Source of the DNA: Erythrobacter sp. UBA3075
GTDB lineage: Bacteria > Pseudomonadota > Alphaproteobacteria > Sphingomonadales > Sphingomonadaceae
Length of the DNA stretch: 5,161 nucleotides
Reading direction: 5' to 3'
Assembly: GCA_002367375.1 (NCBI GenBank)
Contig: DFBR01000155.1
Coordinates: forward strand, 1-5,161
Part shown: positions 1 through 5,161 of the stretch, piece after piece
Layout of the letters: the number at the start of each line of letters is the position of its first letter
Position numbering within the stretch: position 1 is the first letter of the stretch
Notes under the pieces: generated by a model
Told to the model about the DNA's origin: nothing
The model's database searches: none
The model's input: the letters and a program-made list of their open reading frames with translations, nothing else
Translations under genes and position numbers: made by a program

Positions 1-1152
1 GGGCAGATCGCCCAGTCGGCCAAGGATTACGGCGCGATGGCGGGCCTCAAGGTTCATTCCATCGTTGGCGGAACCAGCGTCAACAAGGATCGCAACAAGC
101 TGCACCGCGGCTGTGACATCCTTGTCGCAACACCCGGCCGCCTGCTCGATCTGATCGACCAGAAGGCCTTCAACCTTTCCGGCGTGGAAATCCTGATCCT
201 CGATGAAGCGGACCAGATGCTCGACCTCGGCTTCATTCACGCGCTGCGCAAGATCAGCCAGCTTGTGCCTGACACCCGCCAGACGCTGTTCTTCAGCGCT
301 ACCATGCCCAAGCAGATCAAGGAACTGGTCAGCAAATATTGCAACAACCCGGTCACCGTTTCTGTGACACCGGCAGCATCGACTGCAGAGCGGGTCGAGC
401 AGTATCTGTTCATGGTTCAGCAGGACGAAAAGCCTGCGCTGCTCGAAATGATCCTGATGGAACGCCACGCTACGCCCGGTGATTTCGAACGTGTGCTGAT
501 CTTCACCCGCACCAAGCACGGCGCAGACCGGCTGGTGAAGAAGCTGGCGCAGTCCAACATCCCCGCCAACGCCATTCACGGCAATAAGAGCCAGCCGCAG
601 CGTGTTCGCGCGCTGGACGAATTCAAGCGGGCCAAGACGCCGATCCTGATTGCGACCGATGTTGCCGCGCGCGGGATCGACATTCCTGGCGTGTCTCACG
701 TCATCAATTACGAACTGCCCAATGTGCCCGAGCAATATGTCCACCGCATCGGCCGCACCGCGCGTGCCGGCGCTGATGGCGTGGCTATTGCCTTTTGTGC
801 CGAGGATGAGCGTCAGTATCTGAAAGATATCTGCCGCAACACCGATGCCGAATTTACCCGTCTCGACCTGCCGGAAAACTTCCGTGCGGTGGTCGAAGGT
901 GTCGGCCCGACCAAGCCTGCGCCCAAGCAACAACGTCAACGCGTGAAGCCCAAGCCGCGCGGTGGTTCTGGCGAACGCAGCCGTCACTCTGGCGGCGGCG
1001 GTCGTCCGCAGGGCAATCGTGGTGGTGGTCAAGGTGGCCAGGGCGGCCAAAGCGGCAAATCCGGCGGCCAGCAGCGTCGTCGCGGTGGACGTGGCGGTAA
1101 TGGTGGCGGCGGCGGCGGCGGCGGTGGTGGTCGCGGCCGTTCGCAGGGCTAA
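1..1152 (+). CDS. rhlE: RhlE-like DEAD-box ATP-dependent RNA helicase (5' truncated by window)
   Basis: An ATP-dependent helicase that unwinds RNA duplexes, acting in the cytoplasm in ribosome assembly and RNA turnover in known relatives. The frame is open from base 1, so the true start, the Q motif, the Walker A motif and the PTREL motif lie upstream. The first ATG at 37 is internal. Visible motifs in order are ATPGR (about 127-141), DEAD (202-213), SAT (295-303), the domain-2 segment FTRTKHGA with AIHGNKSQ, ATDVAARGID (from 652), NYELPNVPE and HRIGRTARAG (742-771). The FTRTKHGA, HGNKSQ and NYELPNVPE wording is typical of RhlE, which is why I prefer it to other DEAD-box branches. From about 905 the protein becomes a basic tail rich in Gly, Arg and Gln, with RGG-like elements and a run of ten Gly (1102-1131), as expected of an RNA-binding extension. 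The family is certain; the exact orthology to RhlE is likely rather than proven. Confidence 0.95.
   Translation, partial: GQIAQSAKDYGAMAGLKVHSIVGGTSVNKDRNKLHRGCDILVATPGRLLDLIDQKAFNLSGVEILILDEADQMLDLGFIHALRKISQLVPDTRQTLFFSATMPKQIKELVSKYCNNPVTVSVTPAASTAERVEQYLFMVQQDEKPALLEMILMERHATPGDFERVLIFTRTKHGADRLVKKLAQSNIPANAIHGNKSQPQRVRALDEFKRAKTPILIATDVAARGIDIPGVSHVINYELPNVPEQYVHRIGRTARAGADGVAIAFCAEDERQYLKDICRNTDAEFTRLDLPENFRAVVEGVGPTKPAPKQQRQRVKPKPRGGSGERSRHSGGGGRPQGNRGGGQGGQGGQSGKSGGQQRRRGGRGGNGGGGGGGGGGRGRSQG
1105..1122 (+). repeat. GGC trinucleotide repeat (six units) within helicase tail
   Basis: Six perfect GGC codons in a row sit inside a longer block of ten glycine codons (1102-1131, GGT/GGC mixed). 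The unit is three bases, so gain or loss of copies would change the length of the Gly run without breaking the frame. The surrounding 1012-1140 stretch is also GGN-rich. Confidence 0.85.
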
Positions 1153-1189
1153 AAGACAAGCTTCACTAGCCAAATCTTAAGCATCGTAG

Positions 1190-1230
1190 CCCTAGGCTTC
1201 CTGCCATGTTGCATGATTGGGAGCTTAGGG
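1190..1230 (+). promoter_or_regulatory. Stem-loop covering the ribosome-binding region of the SIR2-like gene
   Basis: CCCTAGGCTTCC (1190-1201) pairs with GGGAGCTTAGGG (1219-1230) over 12 consecutive positions, two of them G-U pairs in RNA. The 17-base loop contains a further small CATG/CATG hairpin (1205-1208 with 1212-1215). The right arm holds the only Shine-Dalgarno-like bases (GGGAG at 1219-1223 and AGGG at 1227-1230) before the ATG at 1235. No T-run follows the stem, so it does not look like a standard intrinsic terminator for the helicase. It may act as a 3' end, a translational block, or both. Confidence 0.55.
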
Positions 1231-1234
1231 TGCG

Positions 1235-2263
1235 ATGATCAGAACCAAGACCACGCTGGTCGTCGGCGCTGGTGCATCGTGCGAGCTGCAATTCCCCGAC
1301 GGGCGCGAGCTACTTGCGCGAATCGCGGCAGGCTTTGATTTCCAGCGCCTTGGAAGCGGACTGGAAAGCGCGGATATTGCCGCCATGGCGGCGCAAATCG
1401 CATCGATTGCCAAGAAAGCCCGGGTCAAGGAAGAGATGCTGCGCGAAGCGGGGCAAGTCATCCGCTCGGCCGCGCGTATTTCCCATTCGATTGACGCCAT
1501 CCTTGAACAGCATGGCGACAATCCGCTGGTGCTGGCAGTCGGCAAGCTTGCCATCGCGCATTATACGCTCGCGTCAGAAGCGGCCTGCCCGATGGGGACC
1601 GAGCCGCGCGATCCGGGCGATCTGCCTGTTCGCGGTACGGAGAACTGGCTGTTCCAACTGTCCCGGGCCGTGGTCAACGGCGTCCCGCGTGCCAAGGCCG
1701 AAAGCTGCTTCGACAATCTCTCCATTGTCTGTTTCAACTATGATCGTTCGATTGAGCACTACCTGCCATGGGCGCTGCACATGGCGTTCGGCATGAGCCT
1801 GACTGATGCGCGGGCATTGGTGGCTGAAAAACTGCGGATCATCCATCCCTACGGCACGCCCGGAAAGCTTGAGTGGCAGGCAGGCAAGCTGCCGCTGGCC
1901 GATTGGGGCGAGGTTGAGCCGGAGGATTTCCCCGGCGTGGTCGAACAAATCCACACGGTAACTGAACGCGAAGGCCAGCGCGGGTTCAAGCGGCAAATGC
2001 TGGGCGAAGTGGTGCAGGGCAAGCGGCTCGTATTCCTCGGCTTCGGCTTCGATCCGATGAATTGCAGCATGCTTTTCGATGCGCCGTTCGAGCACAATCC
2101 CGATGTGCTGGTGACCATGCCCGGCGCAAGCGACACTGAACGCGCCGCAGTGCTGCGTTTGTTGAAACGTCAGGCGGGCATCAAGGATGAAGCGCTCATC
2201 ACGCTGGAAGACCTGCGTGCCTGGCAATTGCTGCGCGATTACGCACCATTCCTTGAGAGCTAG
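1235..2263 (+). CDS. SIR2-like (sirtuin-fold) family protein, predicted NAD+-binding or NADase
   Basis: A 342-residue cytosolic protein with no signal peptide or membrane segment. Sirtuin-fold landmarks appear in the right order. VVGAGASCE (residues 9-17) matches the GAGAS NAD-binding turn. A long, mostly helical insertion includes SIDAILEQH (85-93) and GKLAIAHYTLASE (103-115). CFNYDRSIEHYL (166-177) gives the Asn/Asp pair, N168 and D170. IIHPYG (202-207) places H204 where the catalytic His of SIR2 domains sits. VFLGFGFD (266-273) matches the C-terminal nucleotide-binding strand. These features resemble bacterial SIR2-like proteins, some of which are NADase effectors in phage defence (ThsA of Thoeris, DSR proteins, SIR2-Argonaute pairs), more than protein deacetylases. 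I see no Cys4 zinc module as in classical sirtuins. An in-frame TAG at 1226 rules out a longer start, and GAGAS lies too close to the N-terminus for a later one. Base composition is like its neighbours and no partner gene is visible. The activity is inferred, not shown. Confidence 0.82.
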   Translation: MIRTKTTLVVGAGASCELQFPDGRELLARIAAGFDFQRLGSGLESADIAAMAAQIASIAKKARVKEEMLREAGQVIRSAARISHSIDAILEQHGDNPLVLAVGKLAIAHYTLASEAACPMGTEPRDPGDLPVRGTENWLFQLSRAVVNGVPRAKAESCFDNLSIVCFNYDRSIEHYLPWALHMAFGMSLTDARALVAEKLRIIHPYGTPGKLEWQAGKLPLADWGEVEPEDFPGVVEQIHTVTEREGQRGFKRQMLGEVVQGKRLVFLGFGFDPMNCSMLFDAPFEHNPDVLVTMPGASDTERAAVLRLLKRQAGIKDEALITLEDLRAWQLLRDYAPFLES

Positions 2264-2318
2264 AATCCGGGAAAGCCGGTAACCAACCCCGCTTGCGAGA
2301 CGTATAGCGATGGACCAT

Positions 2319-2335
2319 AGCGCGAGCCACGCGCT
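2319..2335 (+). promoter_or_regulatory. Small perfect hairpin directly before the gor ribosome-binding site
   Basis: AGCGCG (2319-2324) and CGCGCT (2330-2335) form six perfect pairs around a five-base loop. The stem ends at the base just before the GAAGGAG ribosome-binding site at 2336. It leaves that site unpaired, so it might stabilise the leader or keep the site open. At this GC content a stem of this size can also arise by chance. Confidence 0.35.
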
Positions 2336-2342
2336 GAAGGAG
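2336..2342 (+). promoter_or_regulatory. Strong ribosome-binding site of gor
   Basis: GAAGGAG lies eight bases before the ATG at 2351, an ideal spacing. It fixes the start of the glutathione reductase gene and is the best Shine-Dalgarno match in the window. Confidence 0.85.
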
Positions 2343-2350
2343 CCATCCAT

Positions 2351-3700
2351 ATGTCCAACTACGATTTTGACCTCTTCACCATTGGCGCAGGTTCTGGCGG
2401 AGTCCGTGCGAGCCGCGTTTCCGCTGCGTATGGCGCGAAGGTAGCTGTCGCTGAGGAACACCGCGTTGGCGGAACATGCGTGATCCGCGGCTGTGTGCCT
2501 AAGAAGATGCTCGTTTACGGCGCGCATTTCGCGGAGGATCTGGAGGACTGCAAGCGCTTCGGTTGGGAGATCGGCGAAAGGCGTTTCGACTGGACGGTGC
2601 TGCGCGACAATGTGCTGGCCGATGTCGACCGGCTCGAAGGAGCCTATACAGACACGCTCGAAAATCACGACGTCACCATCTTCCATGAGCGCGCGGAGAT
2701 CACCGGCCCGCACGAAATAACGCTGGCCAGCGGTAAGGTCGTGACCGCCAAATACATCCTGATCGCCACTGGCGCACGTCCGCAATTGCCGGATTTCGAA
2801 GGCGTGGAGCACGGCATCACTTCGAACGAGGCGTTCCATCTCGATGCTCTTCCGAAGAAGATCATCATCGCGGGTGGGGGCTATATCGCGAATGAATTTG
2901 CCGGAATTTTCAACGAGTTCGGTAGTGACGTTTGCCTTGTCAATCGCGGCGACCAATTGCTGCGTGGCTATGATGAGGCGCTGCGCGACCGGCTGCTGCA
3001 AATCTCGATCATGAAAGGCATCGATTTCAAGTTCAACACCCTGTTCGAATACATCCGGCCCAGCGATGATGGCGGTTTTCTGGCCAAGCTGACCGGCTGT
3101 GACGAGGAACATGTCGATGTCGTCATGTTCGCCACGGGCCGTTCACCCAATACCGAAGGCCTGGGGCTTGAAAACGTGGACGTAGAGCTGGGCGAGAAGG
3201 GCGAGATCCCGGTTGACCAATTCAGCAAGACCAATGTCGATCACATCTATGCCGTGGGCGATGTGACCAACCGCGTGCAACTGACGCCGGTGGCCATTCG
3301 CGAAGGGCAGGCCTTTGCCGATACGGTGTTTGGCGATGGCGACCCGGTCGCAGCAGATCACAGCTGCATTCCCAGCGCGGTGTTCAGCCATCCTCCGATT
3401 GCTTCTGTTGGGTTGACCGAGGGCGAGGCGCGCAATTCGCTCGGCTCGATCAAGGTTTATCAATCGGATTTCCGCCCGATGAAGAACGTGCTGGCAGGCC
3501 GGAACGAGCGGTCGCTGATGAAGATGATCTGTGATGCAGAAAGTGATCGCATCGTCGGCATCCACATGATCGCTCCCGAAGCTCCGGAAATGATGCAGGC
3601 AGCGGCAATCGCTGTGAAGGCAGGGCTGACCAAGGCCGATTTCGACGCCACGGTGGCGATCCACCCGACGATGGCGGAAGAGCTGGTTCTGATGCGATGA
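2351..3700 (+). CDS. gor: Glutathione-disulfide reductase (NADPH)
   Basis: A 449-residue cytosolic flavoprotein that reduces oxidised glutathione with NADPH. Length is normal for the family. The N-terminal FAD site is TIGAGSGG (10-17). The redox-active disulfide is C43 and C48 in GTCVIRGCVPKK, the form typical of plant-type and alphaproteobacterial enzymes. The NADPH-binding turn is GGGYIANEFA (175-184), followed by R199 and R205, which match the arginines that hold the NADPH 2'-phosphate in E. coli Gor. A second FAD segment, AVGDVTN, has D304. The C-terminus has HPTMAEE with H438 and E443, the acid-base pair of the partner subunit's active site, so a homodimer is expected. All key residues are present. 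Lipoamide dehydrogenase and mercuric reductase are less likely because of the RGCVPKK form and the two arginines. It is preceded by a strong ribosome-binding site and followed by a GC-rich stem-loop, so it is probably expressed as its own unit or the end of one. Confidence 0.95.
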   Translation: MSNYDFDLFTIGAGSGGVRASRVSAAYGAKVAVAEEHRVGGTCVIRGCVPKKMLVYGAHFAEDLEDCKRFGWEIGERRFDWTVLRDNVLADVDRLEGAYTDTLENHDVTIFHERAEITGPHEITLASGKVVTAKYILIATGARPQLPDFEGVEHGITSNEAFHLDALPKKIIIAGGGYIANEFAGIFNEFGSDVCLVNRGDQLLRGYDEALRDRLLQISIMKGIDFKFNTLFEYIRPSDDGGFLAKLTGCDEEHVDVVMFATGRSPNTEGLGLENVDVELGEKGEIPVDQFSKTNVDHIYAVGDVTNRVQLTPVAIREGQAFADTVFGDGDPVAADHSCIPSAVFSHPPIASVGLTEGEARNSLGSIKVYQSDFRPMKNVLAGRNERSLMKMICDAESDRIVGIHMIAPEAPEMMQAAAIAVKAGLTKADFDATVAIHPTMAEELVLMR

Positions 3701-3708
3701 GCGGCCCC

Positions 3709-3736
3709 CTGAACGCGGTGTTCAGCACCGCGTCAG
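3709..3736 (+). terminator. GC-rich stem-loop after gor, possible transcription terminator
   Basis: ACGCGGTG (3713-3720) pairs perfectly with CACCGCGT (3726-3733) around the loop TTCAG. Three more pairs (CTG 3709-3711 with CAG 3734-3736) extend it past one bulged A at 3712. It begins eight bases after the gor stop codon. No T-run follows, so it is not a textbook intrinsic terminator. In GC-rich bacteria such stems can still act as terminators or protect mRNA 3' ends. A competing fold pairs CTGAA (3709-3713) with TTCAG (3721-3725). Confidence 0.5.
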
Positions 3737-3759
3737 CGGCCAGGCGTAAGGGTGCGTGC

Positions 3760-3764
3760 GGGAG
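3760..3764 (+). promoter_or_regulatory. Ribosome-binding site that selects the lipoprotein start
   Basis: GGGAG sits six bases before the ATG at 3771. This supports that start over the in-frame GTG at 3756, whose nearest upstream purine stretch (AAGGG, 3748-3752) is only three bases away. Confidence 0.6.
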
Positions 3765-3770
3765 ATTTTC

Positions 3771-4412
3771 ATGCGCTATTTCATGCTCTGGCCACTTCTC
3801 GTTCTTGCTGCCTGCGGAGCGAATGATGTGACGTCCGGCCCCGCTTCCGATGACCGCGAATACGCGACGCAGATCGACGTGCCGAGCCCTGATTACGCCG
3901 CGCTGATCGCCGGTGCGCCTGAAATTGTACCGTCAGAGATCGATGGAGAGCCCGCTTCGCTGAACGCTCCTCCCATAAGCGAGGCGGCCTTGCCTGCGGT
4001 TCGCATGTGGCCTGCCGCGACAATGCCGACTGAGTTTCAAATGGAAGCGGCCTTTAGTGGGCGCATATTCCTGCGTGACGGCTGCGTCTTTATCCAGAGC
4101 TCTAACGAAGGAGCGCGTGAAAAGTTGGCCTGGTTCCACGCTGAGACCGGCCTCGATCTGGACGCGGAGGGATTTTATGTCCTCATCAACCGTGTGAACG
4201 GCCAGATCGAGGCGCGCTTGGGGGAAACGATGAGCTGGGCCGGACCCAACCCGATTGACCAGAGCGACCCAGCCATAGCCGCCTATCGTGAGGCATGCGG
4301 TGATTACGACGTCGAAGGCGTTGGCAATCCGCAGGCGAATGAGAAGCGGTATGTGATCTATCCGCACCTGCGCCAACCGCCCGATTCCGCTCCGCCGCCG
4401 GGTCTCGAATGA
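3771..4412 (+). CDS. Putative lipoprotein of unknown function
   Basis: A 213-residue protein whose N-terminus is a short lipoprotein signal: R2, a hydrophobic core, then LVLAAC with the lipid-carrying Cys at residue 15. It is followed by A17, N18 and D19, and an acidic linker rich in Pro, Ala and Glu to about residue 85. This implies export, lipid attachment and a periplasm-facing position. The C-terminal half (about 93-160) looks like a small mixed domain with FSGRIFLRDGCVFI (95-108), a segment predicted to hold strands and turns (119-150), and GETMSWAGP (151-159). C105 and C176 could form a disulfide. Small secreted proteins with a similar GCV...G...W.GP layout exist, but I cannot name a family with confidence. 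The tail is Pro-rich. An alternative GTG start at 3756 would add MREIF and weaken the signal, so ATG 3771 is preferred. Its stop overlaps the next gene's start, so the two are likely co-translated. Confidence 0.8.
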   Translation: MRYFMLWPLLVLAACGANDVTSGPASDDREYATQIDVPSPDYAALIAGAPEIVPSEIDGEPASLNAPPISEAALPAVRMWPAATMPTEFQMEAAFSGRIFLRDGCVFIQSSNEGAREKLAWFHAETGLDLDAEGFYVLINRVNGQIEARLGETMSWAGPNPIDQSDPAIAAYREACGDYDVEGVGNPQANEKRYVIYPHLRQPPDSAPPPGLE

Positions 4413-4861
4413 GCGGCGAGATATTCACCATCGGCTATGCCCGCACCACGCAGGATGCGCTGGTGAGCGCGCTGTGCGAAGCGAAGGTCGAAGTGTTCGC
4501 CGATATTCGCGCTATTGCCAATTCGCGCCGTCCGGGCTTTTCCAAGACATCGCTCGCCGCTGCGGTGGAGGAGGCGGGAATTCAGTACCGGCATTTCAAG
4601 CATCTGGGCACGCCCAAGGAAGGCCGCGATGCTGCGCGCAAGGGTGATCTTGCGACCTTGCGGCGGGTCTATGAAGGTCAGCTCGAATTGCCCGAGGCGC
4701 TGGCGCAAATGGCACAGGTGCAGGCTCTGGCGCGCGAACAACACATTTGCCTGCTGTGCTATTGCGAGGAGACCGCCAAGTGCCACCGCGCACTGTTGAT
4801 CGAGGCGGCATTTGCCGACTGGCAGGTGCGCGATCTGCATGCGGGCGCAAGCCTCACTTGA
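4409..4861 (+). CDS. DUF488 family protein
   Basis: A 150-residue cytosolic protein of the DUF488 family, whose biochemical role is not established as far as I know. Family marks seen are FTIGYA (6-11), DIRAIANSRRPGF (32-44), the conserved Y60 and HLGTPKE (65-71), and a C-terminal LLCYCEETAKCHR (115-127). The length is usual for the shorter members. The end region carries four cysteines, C114, C117, C119 and C125, with H126 next to the last. C125 in the C-H-R motif is the family's conserved one; the clustering suggests a metal site or redox role, but that is inference. The ATG overlaps the TGA of the lipoprotein gene in ATGA (4409-4412), so translation is probably coupled. The reading frame runs to TGA at 4859-4861, and a 52-base gap follows. 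Confidence 0.9.
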   Translation: MSGEIFTIGYARTTQDALVSALCEAKVEVFADIRAIANSRRPGFSKTSLAAAVEEAGIQYRHFKHLGTPKEGRDAARKGDLATLRRVYEGQLELPEALAQMAQVQALAREQHICLLCYCEETAKCHRALLIEAAFADWQVRDLHAGASLT

Positions 4862-4902
4862 AACGCCGCTCTCTTCGCCGCACAAGGGCGCGATAACAGA
4901 GA

Positions 4903-4906
4903 GAGG
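4903..4906 (+). promoter_or_regulatory. Ribosome-binding site of the isoaspartyl peptidase gene
   Basis: GAGG, within the purine run at 4898-4908, lies seven bases before the ATG at 4914 and supports that start. Confidence 0.65.
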
Positions 4907-4913
4907 GACCTCC

Positions 4914-5161
4914 ATGCCGCGCCAACCCAAGCTATTGCGCTTCCTGCTTCCGCTTGCCGCCGTTCTGTTGCCCACAAGTGCTGCGGCGCATGATCCAGAA
5001 CAGGCCGAGTGGTCCATCGCGATTCATGGCGGGGCGGGCACACTGCAGCGTGACGCCATGACGCCAGAGCGCGAGGCGGCCTACACCGCATCGCTGCAAG
5101 TTGCGCTGGACGCTGGCGCTGCGATACTGCGCGATGGCGGCACTTCGGAAGATGCCGTGCT
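4914..5161 (+). CDS. Exported isoaspartyl peptidase/L-asparaginase, Ntn-hydrolase family 2 (3' truncated by window)
   Basis: The first 82 residues of an enzyme expected to cleave isoaspartyl dipeptides and, more weakly, L-asparagine. The N-terminus is a clear Sec signal peptide: basic residues (R3, K6, R9), a hydrophobic core, and a TSAAA site with cleavage predicted after A25, so the product should be periplasmic. The mature part starts with WSIAIHGGAGTL (33-44), the HGGAG signature of the plant-type asparaginase family, followed by MTPEREAAYTASLQVALDAG and ILRDGGTSEDAV, also typical. The autocatalytic cleavage Thr that becomes the nucleophile lies beyond the window, so activity cannot be judged. 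The E. coli homologue IaaA is the nearest well-known enzyme, but I leave the symbol blank because only the N-terminus is seen. Confidence 0.9.
   Translation, partial: MPRQPKLLRFLLPLAAVLLPTSAAAHDPEQAEWSIAIHGGAGTLQRDAMTPEREAAYTASLQVALDAGAAILRDGGTSEDAV

Noticed and set aside
962..1180. An Ala/Val-rich + strand frame inside the helicase tail
   Set aside because: It is the shifted frame of GGN repeats, which read as GCN and GTN codons; the composition is an artefact.
1153..1189. Promoter for the SIR2-like gene
   Set aside because: No -35/-10 pair with acceptable sequence and spacing could be picked out by eye; the same applies to the gaps before gor, the lipoprotein gene and the peptidase gene.
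2267..2279. CCGG...CCGG hairpin after the SIR2-like gene as a terminator
   Set aside because: It has only four pairs, flanking bases do not extend it, and no T-run follows.
1574..3112. A 512-residue open frame on the - strand
   Set aside because: It lies antisense across the SIR2-like and gor genes, which have clear family motifs on the + strand. Its product shows no recognisable domain, and long antisense frames are common in GC-rich coding DNA.
3756..3770. An upstream GTG start for the lipoprotein
   Set aside because: The ATG at 3771 has a better-spaced GGGAG and gives a normal lipoprotein signal with the Cys at residue 15.
4869..4905. CTCTCT/AGAGAG pairing around the peptidase ribosome-binding site
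   Set aside because: Any pyrimidine run can pair with a purine-rich ribosome-binding site. The stem is weak, has an uneven internal loop and can slip, so it is not convincing.
4358..5017. A 219-residue open frame on the - strand
   Set aside because: It is antisense to the DUF488 gene and the start of the peptidase gene, both well supported, and has no recognisable motif.
1..5161. Defence island or mobile element around the SIR2-like gene
   Set aside because: Flanking genes are housekeeping types, composition is even, and no integrase, transposase, tRNA or terminal repeat is visible within the window.

Overview
This is a compact, GC-rich bacterial chromosomal segment with six co-directional genes, all on the + strand, the first and last cut by the window edges. 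The codon use, the RhlE-type helicase with an Arg/Gly tail, the GTCVIRGCVPKK-type glutathione reductase and the small DUF488 protein suggest an alphaproteobacterium, most likely of the Sphingomonadales/Erythrobacteraceae type. That placement is inferred from gene style; there is no marker gene to prove it. I see no tRNA, rRNA, CRISPR array, insertion sequence, integrase or attachment site, and no gap between genes reaches 90 bases, so there is no empty region to describe.

Layout. Positions 1-1152 hold the 3' three quarters or so of a DEAD-box RNA helicase (RhlE-like) ending in a Gly/Arg-rich tail. Positions 1235-2263 encode a 342-residue SIR2-like (sirtuin-fold) protein in which every expected NAD-binding or catalytic motif can be located. 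Positions 2351-3700 encode glutathione-disulfide reductase (Gor). Positions 3771-4412 encode a small lipoprotein of unknown function, and its stop codon overlaps the start of a DUF488 protein (4409-4861) in an ATGA. Positions 4914 to the end hold the start of an exported isoaspartyl peptidase/L-asparaginase-type Ntn hydrolase with a signal peptide.

How the parts may work together. Apart from the coupled lipoprotein-DUF488 pair, the genes do not form an obvious pathway. The gaps of 82, 87, 70 and 52 bases, with stem-loops in three of them, look like boundaries between separately controlled genes. Gor uses NADPH to keep glutathione reduced. The SIR2-like protein is predicted to bind and possibly consume NAD+, so the two touch pyridine nucleotides, but a functional link is only speculation.

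The most interesting item is the SIR2-like gene. It belongs to a widespread but poorly characterised class whose relatives serve as NADase effectors in anti-phage systems. Here it stands alone between housekeeping genes, and its start codon sits right after a 12-pair stem-loop that would bury its ribosome-binding region. I found no convincing complete multi-gene novel system in this window.
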